DNA from: CAKMMH01 sp927798255
GTDB taxonomy: Bacteria > Bdellovibrionota_C > UBA2361 > CAKMMH01
Direction: 5' to 3'
Assembly (NCBI GenBank): GCA_034180415.1
Contig: JAXFOK010000018.1
Span: 1 to 64,000 of the forward strand
DNA: 64,000 nucleotides
The position numbers were made by a program, and so were the translations under genes. The notes beneath the pieces are model-generated. The model had not been told where the DNA came from and ran no database searches. It worked only from the letters and a program-made list of their open reading frames with translations. How positions within the stretch are numbered: the stretch's first letter is position 1; each line of letters starts with the position of its first letter. This document shows, piece by piece, positions 36,277 to 44,224 of the stretch.

Positions 36277-38205
36277 TTACAATAAATCAATGTCTAATCG
36301 ATACGCATTATCACATATCATCTGATATCTATCCTTTGCATCTTTTCCAAAAAGTCTATCAAGCATTTTGTCTGCTTCTTTAACATCATCGATTGTGATT
36401 TTTAAAATTGTTCTATGAATAGGGTCAAGAGTAGTTTCCCAAAGCGTGCTTGGATTCATTTCCCCTAACCCTTTGAAACGAGTAATAACATATTTTTTAT
36501 TTGCATATTTTTTCATAAGTTTATCTCGCTGATCATCAGAGAATGCCCAGTAATCTTCTTGTTTAGCACCAGCGCCAACTCGCACTCTATATAAGGGAGA
36601 TAAACCTAAATATAAGTGTCCTTCTTCAATTAATGGACGCATAAAACGATAAAAGAATGTCATAAGAAGTGTTGCTATATGCATTCCGTCAGCATCTGCA
36701 TCTGTTAAAATAATAACTTTTCCATAACGAATTTTTGAAGCGTTAAATTTATCCCCAATTCCTGCACCTATTGCAAGAGCAAGGTCACTAAGCTCTTTAT
36801 TGTCTTTTATTTTATCCATTGAGATTGAAAGAGAGTTTAAAATTTTTCCACGAAGCGGAAAAATGGCTTGAGTCTTTCTATCACGACCTTGTTTTGCACT
36901 ACCTCCTGCAGAGTCTCCCTCTACAATAAATAACTCAGATTTATCTGGGCTATTGGAAGTACAATCTGCAAGTTTCCCAGGAAGATTAAGTCTGTAGCTT
37001 AATGTTCCTTTTCTATTTACACTTTGCGAAGCACTCCTTGCAGCTGCTCTTGCTTTTGCAGCAAGCATTATTCTTTCTACAATTTTTGATGCAACTTGCG
37101 ATTTTGCATTAAGCACATTTTCAAAGCTTTTTAAAAGAGAATCTACAGGTGCAATAACTTCTACGTTATTTAATTTATCTTTTGTTTGTCCCTGAAATTG
37201 AAGTTCACTTACCCCACTTGGAATTGTTACTGATAAAATTGCAACAAGCCCTTCACGCATATCTTCTGCGGTAAGTTTTACACCTTTTGGATTTAGGTTG
37301 TGAACACTTATATAATTTCTTATAGCTTTTGTTAGCCCTGATTTAAAGCCCTCAACATGTGTTCCACCTTCTAATGTGTTAATACCATTTACATAAGATT
37401 TAATAACTTCATTTGTATCCTCTGTCCAAGTAAAAGCAACTTGAATTTTTATACCGTTTTGTTTTTCTAAATAAAAATCTTCACCTAATATTGATTGAAG
37501 TTCACATTCTTTTAGTAAATCTGTTAAATAAGTTTTTATTCCTTCTTCATAAAAGAAAGTAAACTCTTCATCTTTACTTTCATTTTTAAAAATAATTTTT
37601 AAACCTTGATTTAAAAATGCTTTTTCCTCTGCAATTCTTTTTATTTTTTCTGCATTAAACGTAGTTTTTGGAAAAATCTCATCATCTGGTTTAAAAAATA
37701 TTGTAGTTCCATGTTCTTTTGTTTTAGCGCCTTTTTTTAAAGGTGATACAACTTTTCCTTTTCGGTATTCTTGAGACCAAGTGTAGCCATCTCTTTTTAC
37801 AGTTGCAATCATTTGAGAAGAAAGCGCATTTACAACAGAGCCACCAACTCCGTGAAGACCGCCAGCTGAAACATAATTTTTATTTGAGAATTTACCACCT
37901 GCATGAAGTGTAGTTAATATGATTTCAAGAGCTGGCTTTTTAAACTTAGGATGTGTATCTACTGGTATTCCACGGCCATTATCTTCTACAGTAATACTTT
38001 CTAAATCTTCATGAAGTGTAATTACAATTTTATTTGCAAAACCATTCATTGCCTCATCTACAGAGTTATCAACGATTTCTTTTACAAGATGGTGAAGCCC
38101 GTTAGAATCTGTTCCACCTATATACATACCAGGGCGTTTTCTTACAGGTTCTAAACCTTCTAAAACTTCTATATCTGCTGCATTATATGAACTACTACTA
38201 ACCAT
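36277..38205 (-). CDS. parE: DNA topoisomerase IV subunit B
   Basis: At 642 residues it is the normal ParE length. The ATPase part has VRKRPGMYIGGTDSNGLHHL, VDNSVDEAMNG and GGLHGVGGSVVNALS. The TOPRIM part has LFIVEGDSAGGSAKQGRDR and DADADGMHIATLLMTFFYRF. RFKGLGEMNPSTLWETTLDP closes it. The absence of the long TOPRIM insertion and the companion parC gene upstream assign it as ParE and not a second GyrB. AAAGGAG precedes the ATG. Confidence 0.93.
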   Translation of the reverse strand: MVSSSSYNAADIEVLEGLEPVRKRPGMYIGGTDSNGLHHLVKEIVDNSVDEAMNGFANKIVITLHEDLESITVEDNGRGIPVDTHPKFKKPALEIILTTLHAGGKFSNKNYVSAGGLHGVGGSVVNALSSQMIATVKRDGYTWSQEYRKGKVVSPLKKGAKTKEHGTTIFFKPDDEIFPKTTFNAEKIKRIAEEKAFLNQGLKIIFKNESKDEEFTFFYEEGIKTYLTDLLKECELQSILGEDFYLEKQNGIKIQVAFTWTEDTNEVIKSYVNGINTLEGGTHVEGFKSGLTKAIRNYISVHNLNPKGVKLTAEDMREGLVAILSVTIPSGVSELQFQGQTKDKLNNVEVIAPVDSLLKSFENVLNAKSQVASKIVERIMLAAKARAAARSASQSVNRKGTLSYRLNLPGKLADCTSNSPDKSELFIVEGDSAGGSAKQGRDRKTQAIFPLRGKILNSLSISMDKIKDNKELSDLALAIGAGIGDKFNASKIRYGKVIILTDADADGMHIATLLMTFFYRFMRPLIEEGHLYLGLSPLYRVRVGAGAKQEDYWAFSDDQRDKLMKKYANKKYVITRFKGLGEMNPSTLWETTLDPIHRTILKITIDDVKEADKMLDRLFGKDAKDRYQMICDNAYRLDIDLL

Positions 38206-38342
38206 ACACTCCTTTCCTTAATAATTTGTGGCGCCCCTTTAGGGCATCAAATGAGTAGAAATTAACGATTAAAAATAAAACTTCTAAAAATCTCGTAATT
38301 TCTCAACTCAAACTAACATTTTGTGCAAAAATTTTTAAATAA

Positions 38343-38410
38343 CCTTTATTTTACCCTGGCACCGCGTACTATGTACGCTTATTCAACCCCTAATGAGGTA
38401 AATAAATACC
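38343..38410. repeat. Imperfect palindrome in the parC-parE gap
   Basis: The 289-bp gap between parC and parE has no gene. TTATTTTACC pairs with GGTAAATAA, and inside lies GCGTACTATGTACGC. The sequence differs from the stop-codon element family. Confidence 0.5.
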
Positions 38411-38494
38411 GAGTTAATAAACTATATTATTGTTCTCGGATAAATTTAAAAATATCCCGCAAGGGGTCGACTAACCAAATTGATATAACTCTCC

Positions 38495-40786
38495 CTATCT
38501 TGCCAAAGTTACACTTATTAATTTTGCCTTTGATAAAATCTTATTTCCTTTTAGTGCGCGTTTTCCTTTAACAATATCTGAAGCGCTTATTAACACTTCT
38601 TTATCTTTATCATTTTTTATAACAAGACTTTCATCTTTATCATAACTTATCGCCGCAACTAATTCATCATCATCTCTTATTCCCATTAAAGTTATTCCAA
38701 CAACCGGGCTATCTTTTAATGGAATTTCTTTTGTTTTTATTGAAAGAGCAGATGAGTCAGATGTAAACATTGCTAAATTTACCTTATTTCCTTTAACTAC
38801 GCATCGAAGCTCATCTCCATCTTTTATTTTCATAATTCTTCTTCCACTTTTCTTTATATTTGAAAGATCATCTAAATGATACGCGGTTCCTAATCCATTT
38901 TTTGTAATTAAAATTACATCATCTTCATTTCTAATTTCATCATCTTGAGTATTTTTTGCAAAATCAAAAACTTCTATTTGCTCATCTTCAGAAAGTTTTA
39001 AAAAGAACGATTCAACTATAATTTCACCGTCCTTAAACTTTAAAATTTTTTGAATTGGCACACCATAACCACTAGATGATGGAAACTCAGATACGTTAAG
39101 GGAATAAACATTTCCTAAATTTGTAATAAAGACAACATTATCTAAAGTGCTAATTGCAAATGCTTTAAAAATACTATCCCCATCTCTAAGCCTTGTGGAA
39201 GAAAGCTCATTGTTTTGTCTAATTCTTTTTATCCAGCCATCTTTTGTAACAATTGCATATACATCTTCTTTTACAACATATTCGCTCTTATCAAATTCTA
39301 TAATCTTATCTTGATAGTCTTTTATTAATTTACTCTTCCTTGCATCACCATACTCTTTTGCTACAAGTTCTAAATCTTCTTTAACAAGATTAAGAATTGC
39401 TTTTTCGCTTTTTAAGATATTATCAATTTCTTTTATACGTTTTAATTTAGCTTTTAGCTCAGCTCTAACTTCTTCAATATTTGTTCTTGATAGTTGATAA
39501 ATCTTCATATCAACTACTGCAAAAGATTGTACTTCAGTTAAATCAAATCTTTTAGCTAGCTTTAGAGCAGCATCTTGCCTTCCATCACTTTTTCTTACAA
39601 TTTTTATTGCTTCATCAAGCGAGTCGAAAATCTTTGCAAGTGCTTCTAAAATATGCACTCTTGCTTCAAGTTGTTTCTTTTCAAAAATTAATCTCTTCTT
39701 TGTAACATCAACACGAAACTCTAAGAAATAATTTAAACATTCTTTTAAAGATAAAACTTGCGGCTTTAAACTTATTCCCTTTGTAGGAACAAGTGCTGTT
39801 AAATTAACATTAAAATTGCTTTCAAGAGCTGTGTTTTTATAAATAAAAGCCATTGCAACTTCAGAATCCGCATTTGGTGCAAGCTCTAAAACAACACGCA
39901 CTTCATCTGTTGATTCATCTCTTATATCAACAATTTGAGGAAGTTTTTTATCAGTAATAAGCTGAGCAATTTTTTCTATAAGCTGAGATTTATTAACTCC
40001 ATAAGGAACAGAAGTGATAATTACAAATTTTTTTCCACGCTGTCCTTCCTCTTCTTCCCACTCACCACGCATCCTTATTGCGCCTTTTCCTGTAGCGTAA
40101 ATTTCCTCGAGCTCATTTTTTGAATTTAAAATTGTGCAGCCTGTTGGAAAGTCTGGAGCTTTAATTAAAGAAACAAGTTTTGAATTTGTAATTTCTTTAT
40201 CTTCTAAAAGTCCAATAAGAGCAGAAACTACATTTTTTAAATTATGAGGTGGCACACTTGTTGCCATACCAACTGCAATTCCTGAAACACCATTTACTAA
40301 AAGATTAGGTACCCTACTTGGAAATACCTGTGGTTCTTTTAATCTTCCATCGAAGTTATCTCTAAACTCTACTGTTTCTTCGTCAATTTCTCCTATTACT
40401 TCAAGAGCAAATGGTCTTAACCTTGCTTCTGTGTAACGATACGCAGCAGCAGAGTCGCCATCAATCGAACCAAAATTTCCTTGTCCATCTACTATTGGGT
40501 ACCTAAGAGAGAAATCCTGTGCCATTCTAACCATAGCTTCGTAACAAGCCGTGTCACTATGTGGGTGATAATTACCAAGCACCTCTCCTACAACTGATGC
40601 TGATTTTCTATATGAGCTATTTGGTTTTAAATTAAGATTTTTATACATTGCGTATAAAATTCTTCTTTGAACTGGTTTTAAACCGTCCCTAACATCAGGA
40701 AGCGCTCTACTTGAAACAACGCTAAGAGCGTAAGTTAAATACCTATCTTGTGATTCTCTTTCTAATGATGATTCTATTACTGCCAT
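38495..40786 (-). CDS. parC: DNA topoisomerase IV subunit A
   Basis: The protein has 763 residues. The breakage-reunion domain shows YALSVVSSRALPDVRDGLKP, GNYHPHSDTACYEAMVRMAQ, DGQGNFGSIDGDSAAAYRYTEAR (catalytic Tyr) and NGVSGIAVGMATSVPPHN. The C-terminal 250 residues carry degenerate beta-pinwheel blades (IVTKDGWIKRI, FITNLGNVYSL). I see no intact GyrA box, which favours ParC. It lies upstream of parE on the same strand. Serine at the quinolone position is expected at S84 (YHPHSDTA), which is the sensitive form. Confidence 0.9.
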   Translation of the reverse strand: MAVIESSLERESQDRYLTYALSVVSSRALPDVRDGLKPVQRRILYAMYKNLNLKPNSSYRKSASVVGEVLGNYHPHSDTACYEAMVRMAQDFSLRYPIVDGQGNFGSIDGDSAAAYRYTEARLRPFALEVIGEIDEETVEFRDNFDGRLKEPQVFPSRVPNLLVNGVSGIAVGMATSVPPHNLKNVVSALIGLLEDKEITNSKLVSLIKAPDFPTGCTILNSKNELEEIYATGKGAIRMRGEWEEEEGQRGKKFVIITSVPYGVNKSQLIEKIAQLITDKKLPQIVDIRDESTDEVRVVLELAPNADSEVAMAFIYKNTALESNFNVNLTALVPTKGISLKPQVLSLKECLNYFLEFRVDVTKKRLIFEKKQLEARVHILEALAKIFDSLDEAIKIVRKSDGRQDAALKLAKRFDLTEVQSFAVVDMKIYQLSRTNIEEVRAELKAKLKRIKEIDNILKSEKAILNLVKEDLELVAKEYGDARKSKLIKDYQDKIIEFDKSEYVVKEDVYAIVTKDGWIKRIRQNNELSSTRLRDGDSIFKAFAISTLDNVVFITNLGNVYSLNVSEFPSSSGYGVPIQKILKFKDGEIIVESFFLKLSEDEQIEVFDFAKNTQDDEIRNEDDVILITKNGLGTAYHLDDLSNIKKSGRRIMKIKDGDELRCVVKGNKVNLAMFTSDSSALSIKTKEIPLKDSPVVGITLMGIRDDDELVAAISYDKDESLVIKNDKDKEVLISASDIVKGKRALKGNKILSKAKLISVTLAR

Positions 40787-40971
40787 AAAAAACTACTTAA
40801 AAACTAATAAATTCTATATAAATTATTAAAATTTCACTATAAATATACATTTTAACAGTAATTTTAAATTTTTAAAATATGGAAATAAAGCATTATTTGA
40901 TTAAAAATACTAAATAATTATAACATTTTCAATTTATTAGCCTGAGATTATAATTAAGGAAAAGGACTAAT

Positions 40972-41085
40972 ATGGATAATTTAGAAAATTCAAATGAAGA
41001 AATAAATATGACACTTGAAAATTTAAAATTAAAAAGCAAGAAAATAAAAGAAAGAAACAAAAGAGTAGAGCTAGACAAAGCTTAG
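40972..41085 (+). CDS. Tiny charged protein (37 aa), uncertain
   Basis: ATG at 40972 follows AAGGA. The 37 residues are Glu/Asn-rich, then Lys/Arg-rich (LKSKKIKERNKR). It ends 8 bp before the next small frame. Both could be one expressed unit. No homology recognised. Confidence 0.4.
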   Translation: MDNLENSNEEINMTLENLKLKSKKIKERNKRVELDKA

Positions 41086-41093
41086 AAACAAGC

Positions 41094-41264
41094 ATGACTC
41101 GTAAAGTTTCAATTATCATTTTAACTTATCTTGTAATGGTACTTGTAATGAATACGTTAAAAATGGAAGAACTACTAATAAATGCAATTATTCTAACTTT
41201 AGGATTTACTTTATCTACATTTTCAATGAGTTTAATTAAGATTTTTTGGTTAAAGAAAAGATAA
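41094..41264 (+). CDS. Small two-span membrane protein (56 aa)
   Basis: The residues run MTRKVSIIILTYLVMVLVMN, then TLKMEELLIN, then AIILTLGFTLSTFSMSLIKIFW and a basic end KKR. This gives a hairpin of two membrane helices. It follows the 37-residue frame closely and has a possible stem-loop after it. No family known. Confidence 0.5.
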   Translation: MTRKVSIIILTYLVMVLVMNTLKMEELLINAIILTLGFTLSTFSMSLIKIFWLKKR

Positions 41265-41266
41265 GA

Positions 41267-41300
41267 GAAGGTGTCTTGAAAGATTAAAGGCACCTCCCCT
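41267..41300. terminator. Probable terminator after the small membrane protein
   Basis: AGGTGTCTT pairs with AAGGCACCT (one G-U) around an 8-base loop. The following CCCCTTTT is a weak U tract. It could also serve the converging 97-residue gene. Confidence 0.45.
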
Positions 41301-41319
41301 TTTAACATGAAAACCTTTT

Positions 41320-41613
41320 TTAGAAATGAGAAAACTCGCCGTCTGTATACGCAATACCATCTGGTGTCATACATGAGGAGAACATCTCACTTATACCGTA
41401 AGGATGCGCAACTTCGACTATCCCTAAATTTGATTCCGAATCAGGCATCCATACCTTTCCATGAAACGGGTCATCAAAGTCAAGAAACATTACATCTGAC
41501 TCTTTCCCCTGCTTTTCGGAAAACTTATCATATAGATAGCTTCCTTTAGCTAAAGTTTCTAACGAACAAACTTTAACCTCAAAAAGATCAAGATCGACTT
41601 TCAAAAAACTCAC
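41320..41613 (-). CDS. Hypothetical protein (97 aa), higher GC
   Basis: GTG is the only usable start and has no Shine-Dalgarno sequence, so the 5' end may be lost. The residues VKVCSLETLAKGSYLYDKFSEKQ and GIVEVAHPYGISEMFSSC do not recall a known family. G+C is about 45 % against under 30 % on both sides. It could be a real small gene or the rest of a larger acquired one. Confidence 0.4.
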   Translation of the reverse strand: MSFLKVDLDLFEVKVCSLETLAKGSYLYDKFSEKQGKESDVMFLDFDDPFHGKVWMPDSESNLGIVEVAHPYGISEMFSSCMTPDGIAYTDGEFSHF

Positions 41614-41763
41614 AAATTTGCAAGTTATTATGTTGTGTGTCTATCATAGCATCATATGGGTAACTCTCTCCACCTTTTCCTGCAATAGAAACTTTCAAGA
41701 AAACACTGATTAATGAAAATTTACTCATTGAATGTACTTTTCATTAATCAGCACTCTTTGACT

Positions 41764-42516
41764 TTATACTTCGCAAGGGATATCAACAAATTCTGATTTT
41801 ATCCCAAACTCTTTTTCAAGTAATTTTCCTAAATTTTGCACTCCAAGTTTTTCAGTGTTATAGTGCCCAGCACCTATTACTGAAATATTTTCTTCTTCAG
41901 AAGAACGCACAACTCCTTCATAAAGCTCCCCTGTTACAAACACATCTGCTCCTAATTTTTGAGCTCCCTGATACCAACTTGCAGCACCACCAGAAACAAT
42001 AGCAATCTTTTTAATTTTTCTATTATCATTATTTGTAACGACTGATTTGGTATTTAATTTTTTATTAATGGTATTTACAAAATCATTTAATGAGCATGCT
42101 TTTTCTAAATTTCCTATAAAGCCAATATCGTAAAGTTTTAAATTCTTAACGCCTAAAAGTTTACAAAGAGATATATTGTTTCCAATTTTTGGATGTGCAT
42201 CAAGTGGAAGATGAAAGCCAACAAGTGAGATATCATTTGAAAGCATGCTTTTTAATCTTCCTTTCATATAGCCATCAATTTTAGGAGAGTTGCCTATCAT
42301 TTTAGGGAAAATTCCGTGGTGAACAAGAATCATCTCTGCTTTTTTAGAAATTGCATAATCAATAAGTTTTTGCGACCAAGAAACGCCTAAAATAATTTTA
42401 CTTACTTTATCAGCACCTTCTATTTGAAGTCCATTTTCGCAGTGGTCATCAAAGCTAGAAACATCTAAATATTTTTTACAAAAGTTTACTATATCATCTC
42501 TTTTTGCAGTTTTCAT
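41764..42516 (-). CDS. Nif3-like dinuclear metal-center protein
   Basis: At 250 residues this is the short form of the Nif3/YbgI family. Metal ligands are seen in ILVHHGIF, GFHLPLDAHP and near the C-terminus in GAGHYNTE. GGAASWYQGAQKLGADVFVTGE is the family signature. The biochemical role is unsettled (annotated as GTP cyclohydrolase 1 type 2-like). It is followed by no operon partner. AAGGAATTTAAT precedes the ATG. Confidence 0.9.
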   Translation of the reverse strand: MKTAKRDDIVNFCKKYLDVSSFDDHCENGLQIEGADKVSKIILGVSWSQKLIDYAISKKAEMILVHHGIFPKMIGNSPKIDGYMKGRLKSMLSNDISLVGFHLPLDAHPKIGNNISLCKLLGVKNLKLYDIGFIGNLEKACSLNDFVNTINKKLNTKSVVTNNDNRKIKKIAIVSGGAASWYQGAQKLGADVFVTGELYEGVVRSSEEENISVIGAGHYNTEKLGVQNLGKLLEKEFGIKSEFVDIPCEV

Positions 42517-42647
42517 ATTAAATTCCTTATAAACACCAATTCTAATATAAATTTAAATATATAAGATATGTTATTATATACAATGAAATATTTTTAAATA
42601 AAACTATTATTTATAATATTAACTAGTTATATATTTTAAACGATATT

Positions 42648-42689
42648 CTATTTTATTTTTACGCCCGAATGGGCGAAAATATAAAATAG
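42648..42689. repeat. Near-perfect 19-bp palindrome, first of a pair
   Basis: Arms CTATTTTATTTTTACGCCC and GGGCGAAAATATAAAATAG have two mismatches and a GAAT loop. The core ACGCCC/GGGCG is shared with the palindrome 72 bp further on. Confidence 0.8.
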
Positions 42690-42719
42690 AGATAGATTTT
42701 TATTAGATATTTTTAAGCT

Positions 42720-42761
42720 CTATTTTAGATTTACGCCCAAATGGGCGTAAATCTAAAATAG
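42720..42761. repeat. Perfect 19-bp palindrome, second of a pair
   Basis: Arms CTATTTTAGATTTACGCCC and GGGCGTAAATCTAAAATAG are perfectly complementary with a four-base AAAT loop. It lies about 80 bp upstream of the AAA ATPase start in a 323-bp gap without genes. Confidence 0.9.
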
Positions 42762-42839
42762 CATATTGTTAAATTAAATTATTTATGTAATATTTAACTT
42801 TACTACCAAATAATTTTATAAATCATATAGAGAGATTAC

Positions 42840-44099
42840 ATGCGAATAAAAAGAGATTTATATCTAAATAAACTAATAAGGCACAAGCATAATGGATTCA
42901 TAAAAATCATTAGTGGCGTTAGGCGCTCAGGAAAGTCATTTTTACTTTTTGAATTATTCAAAGAACACTTATTAGAATCAGGCATTAAAAATGATCATAT
43001 AATTTCGATTGCATTAGATAACAGAAAGTACGTTAAGCTTCAAGATCCCGATCTTTGTTATGAATACATAGAATCAAATATTAAAGATAATGATATGTAT
43101 TATCTTTTTATAGATGAAGTGCAACTTATGAATAATTTTGAAAGTGTTTTAAATGGTTGCCTTTATATTAAAAACCTTGATGTCTATGTTACTGGCAGTA
43201 ACTCTAAGTTTTTAACTACCGATATAGTAACTGAATTTAGAGGAAGAGGCGATGAAATTAAAATCCATCCTCTTAGTTTTTCAGAATATTATAGTGCTGT
43301 AAATGGTAGCTGGAACAAAGCTCTTGATGAATATTTAACTTATGGCGGGATGCCGGCCTTATTTTCATATGATACACATACCGAAAAAGAAGAATATTTA
43401 AAAAGATTATTTTATGAAACTTACATTAAAGATTTAGTAGAGAGAAATAAAATAAAGAATGAAATCGAGTTTAGTGAACTTTTAGATGTTCTCGCATCAA
43501 ATATTGGAACACTTACTAACCCTAAAAAACTCTCTGATACTTTTTCTAGTGTACAAAATAACAAAACCATTTCAGAACCAACTATAAAACTTTACTTATC
43601 ATATCTTTCAAATGCTTTTCTTATAAATAAAGTTTTACGATACGATATAAAAGGGAAAAAATATTTAAACACTCCATTTAAATGCTACTTTATAGACACG
43701 GGACTTCGCAATGCAAGATTAAACTTCAGACAATTTGAACCTACACACTTAATAGAAAATGTCATATATAATGAACTTTGCATAATGGGATATCAAGTTG
43801 ATGTTGGAAATATTGAAATTAGAGAACAAAACCAAGACAAATCATATTCTAAGAAACAACTTGAAGTGGATTTTGTTGTAAATGCTGGAAGTAAACAATA
43901 CTATATCCAATCTGCTTATATGATGCCAACATTAGAAAAGCAACAACAAGAAGAAAAATCATTACTACATATTGATAATTCATTTAAAAAGATAATTATT
44001 GTAAACGAAGATATTATTCCAAGGCACCAAGAAAACGGGATTACAATTTTAGGCCTTAAAGATTTTTTGTTAAACAAGAATAGTCTTGATTTAGCGTGA
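42840..44099 (+). CDS. AAA ATPase with DUF4143-type C-terminus
   Basis: The 419 residues show Walker A GVRRSGKSFLLFEL, Walker B YYLFIDEVQLMNNFE and sensor VTGSNSKFL. PLSFSEYYSA follows, and a C-terminal part ends with a nuclease-like core (ENVIYNELCIMGYQVDVG, KQLEVDFVVNAGSKQYYIQ). These proteins are very common in anaerobes, often in many copies, and are of unknown function (suspected defence or mobile-associated). AGAGAG precedes the ATG. The stop codon touches a palindromic element shared with hndD. Confidence 0.85.
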   Translation: MRIKRDLYLNKLIRHKHNGFIKIISGVRRSGKSFLLFELFKEHLLESGIKNDHIISIALDNRKYVKLQDPDLCYEYIESNIKDNDMYYLFIDEVQLMNNFESVLNGCLYIKNLDVYVTGSNSKFLTTDIVTEFRGRGDEIKIHPLSFSEYYSAVNGSWNKALDEYLTYGGMPALFSYDTHTEKEEYLKRLFYETYIKDLVERNKIKNEIEFSELLDVLASNIGTLTNPKKLSDTFSSVQNNKTISEPTIKLYLSYLSNAFLINKVLRYDIKGKKYLNTPFKCYFIDTGLRNARLNFRQFEPTHLIENVIYNELCIMGYQVDVGNIEIREQNQDKSYSKKQLEVDFVVNAGSKQYYIQSAYMMPTLEKQQQEEKSLLHIDNSFKKIIIVNEDIIPRHQENGITILGLKDFLLNKNSLDLA

Positions 44100-44224
44100 A
44101 ATAAACGAGGCTTGGGAAATAGTAAAGCATTTGAGGGGAGGATCACCGCAAGCTACACTAAAGCACAGCAAGGATAACGCTCCCTCACATAGCGAAGCAT
44201 CTTTTCGATGCATCGTTTATTTTA
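44099..44224 (+). repeat. Stop-codon palindromic element, copy E, filling the gap to hndD
   Basis: Outer arms AAATAAACGA and TCGTTTATTT begin at the last base of one stop codon and end at the base before the hndD stop (44225). The right block TAGCGAAGCATCTTTTCGAT matches the other copies. The inner stem is GAGGGGAG...CTCCCTC. At 126 bp it has the same length as the others, and the whole intergenic space is the element. Confidence 0.8.

Noticed and set aside
29151..38205. Two GyrB-like genes as a possible duplicated gyrase
   Set aside because: The 642-residue protein lacks the TOPRIM insertion and is paired with parC, so it is ParE.
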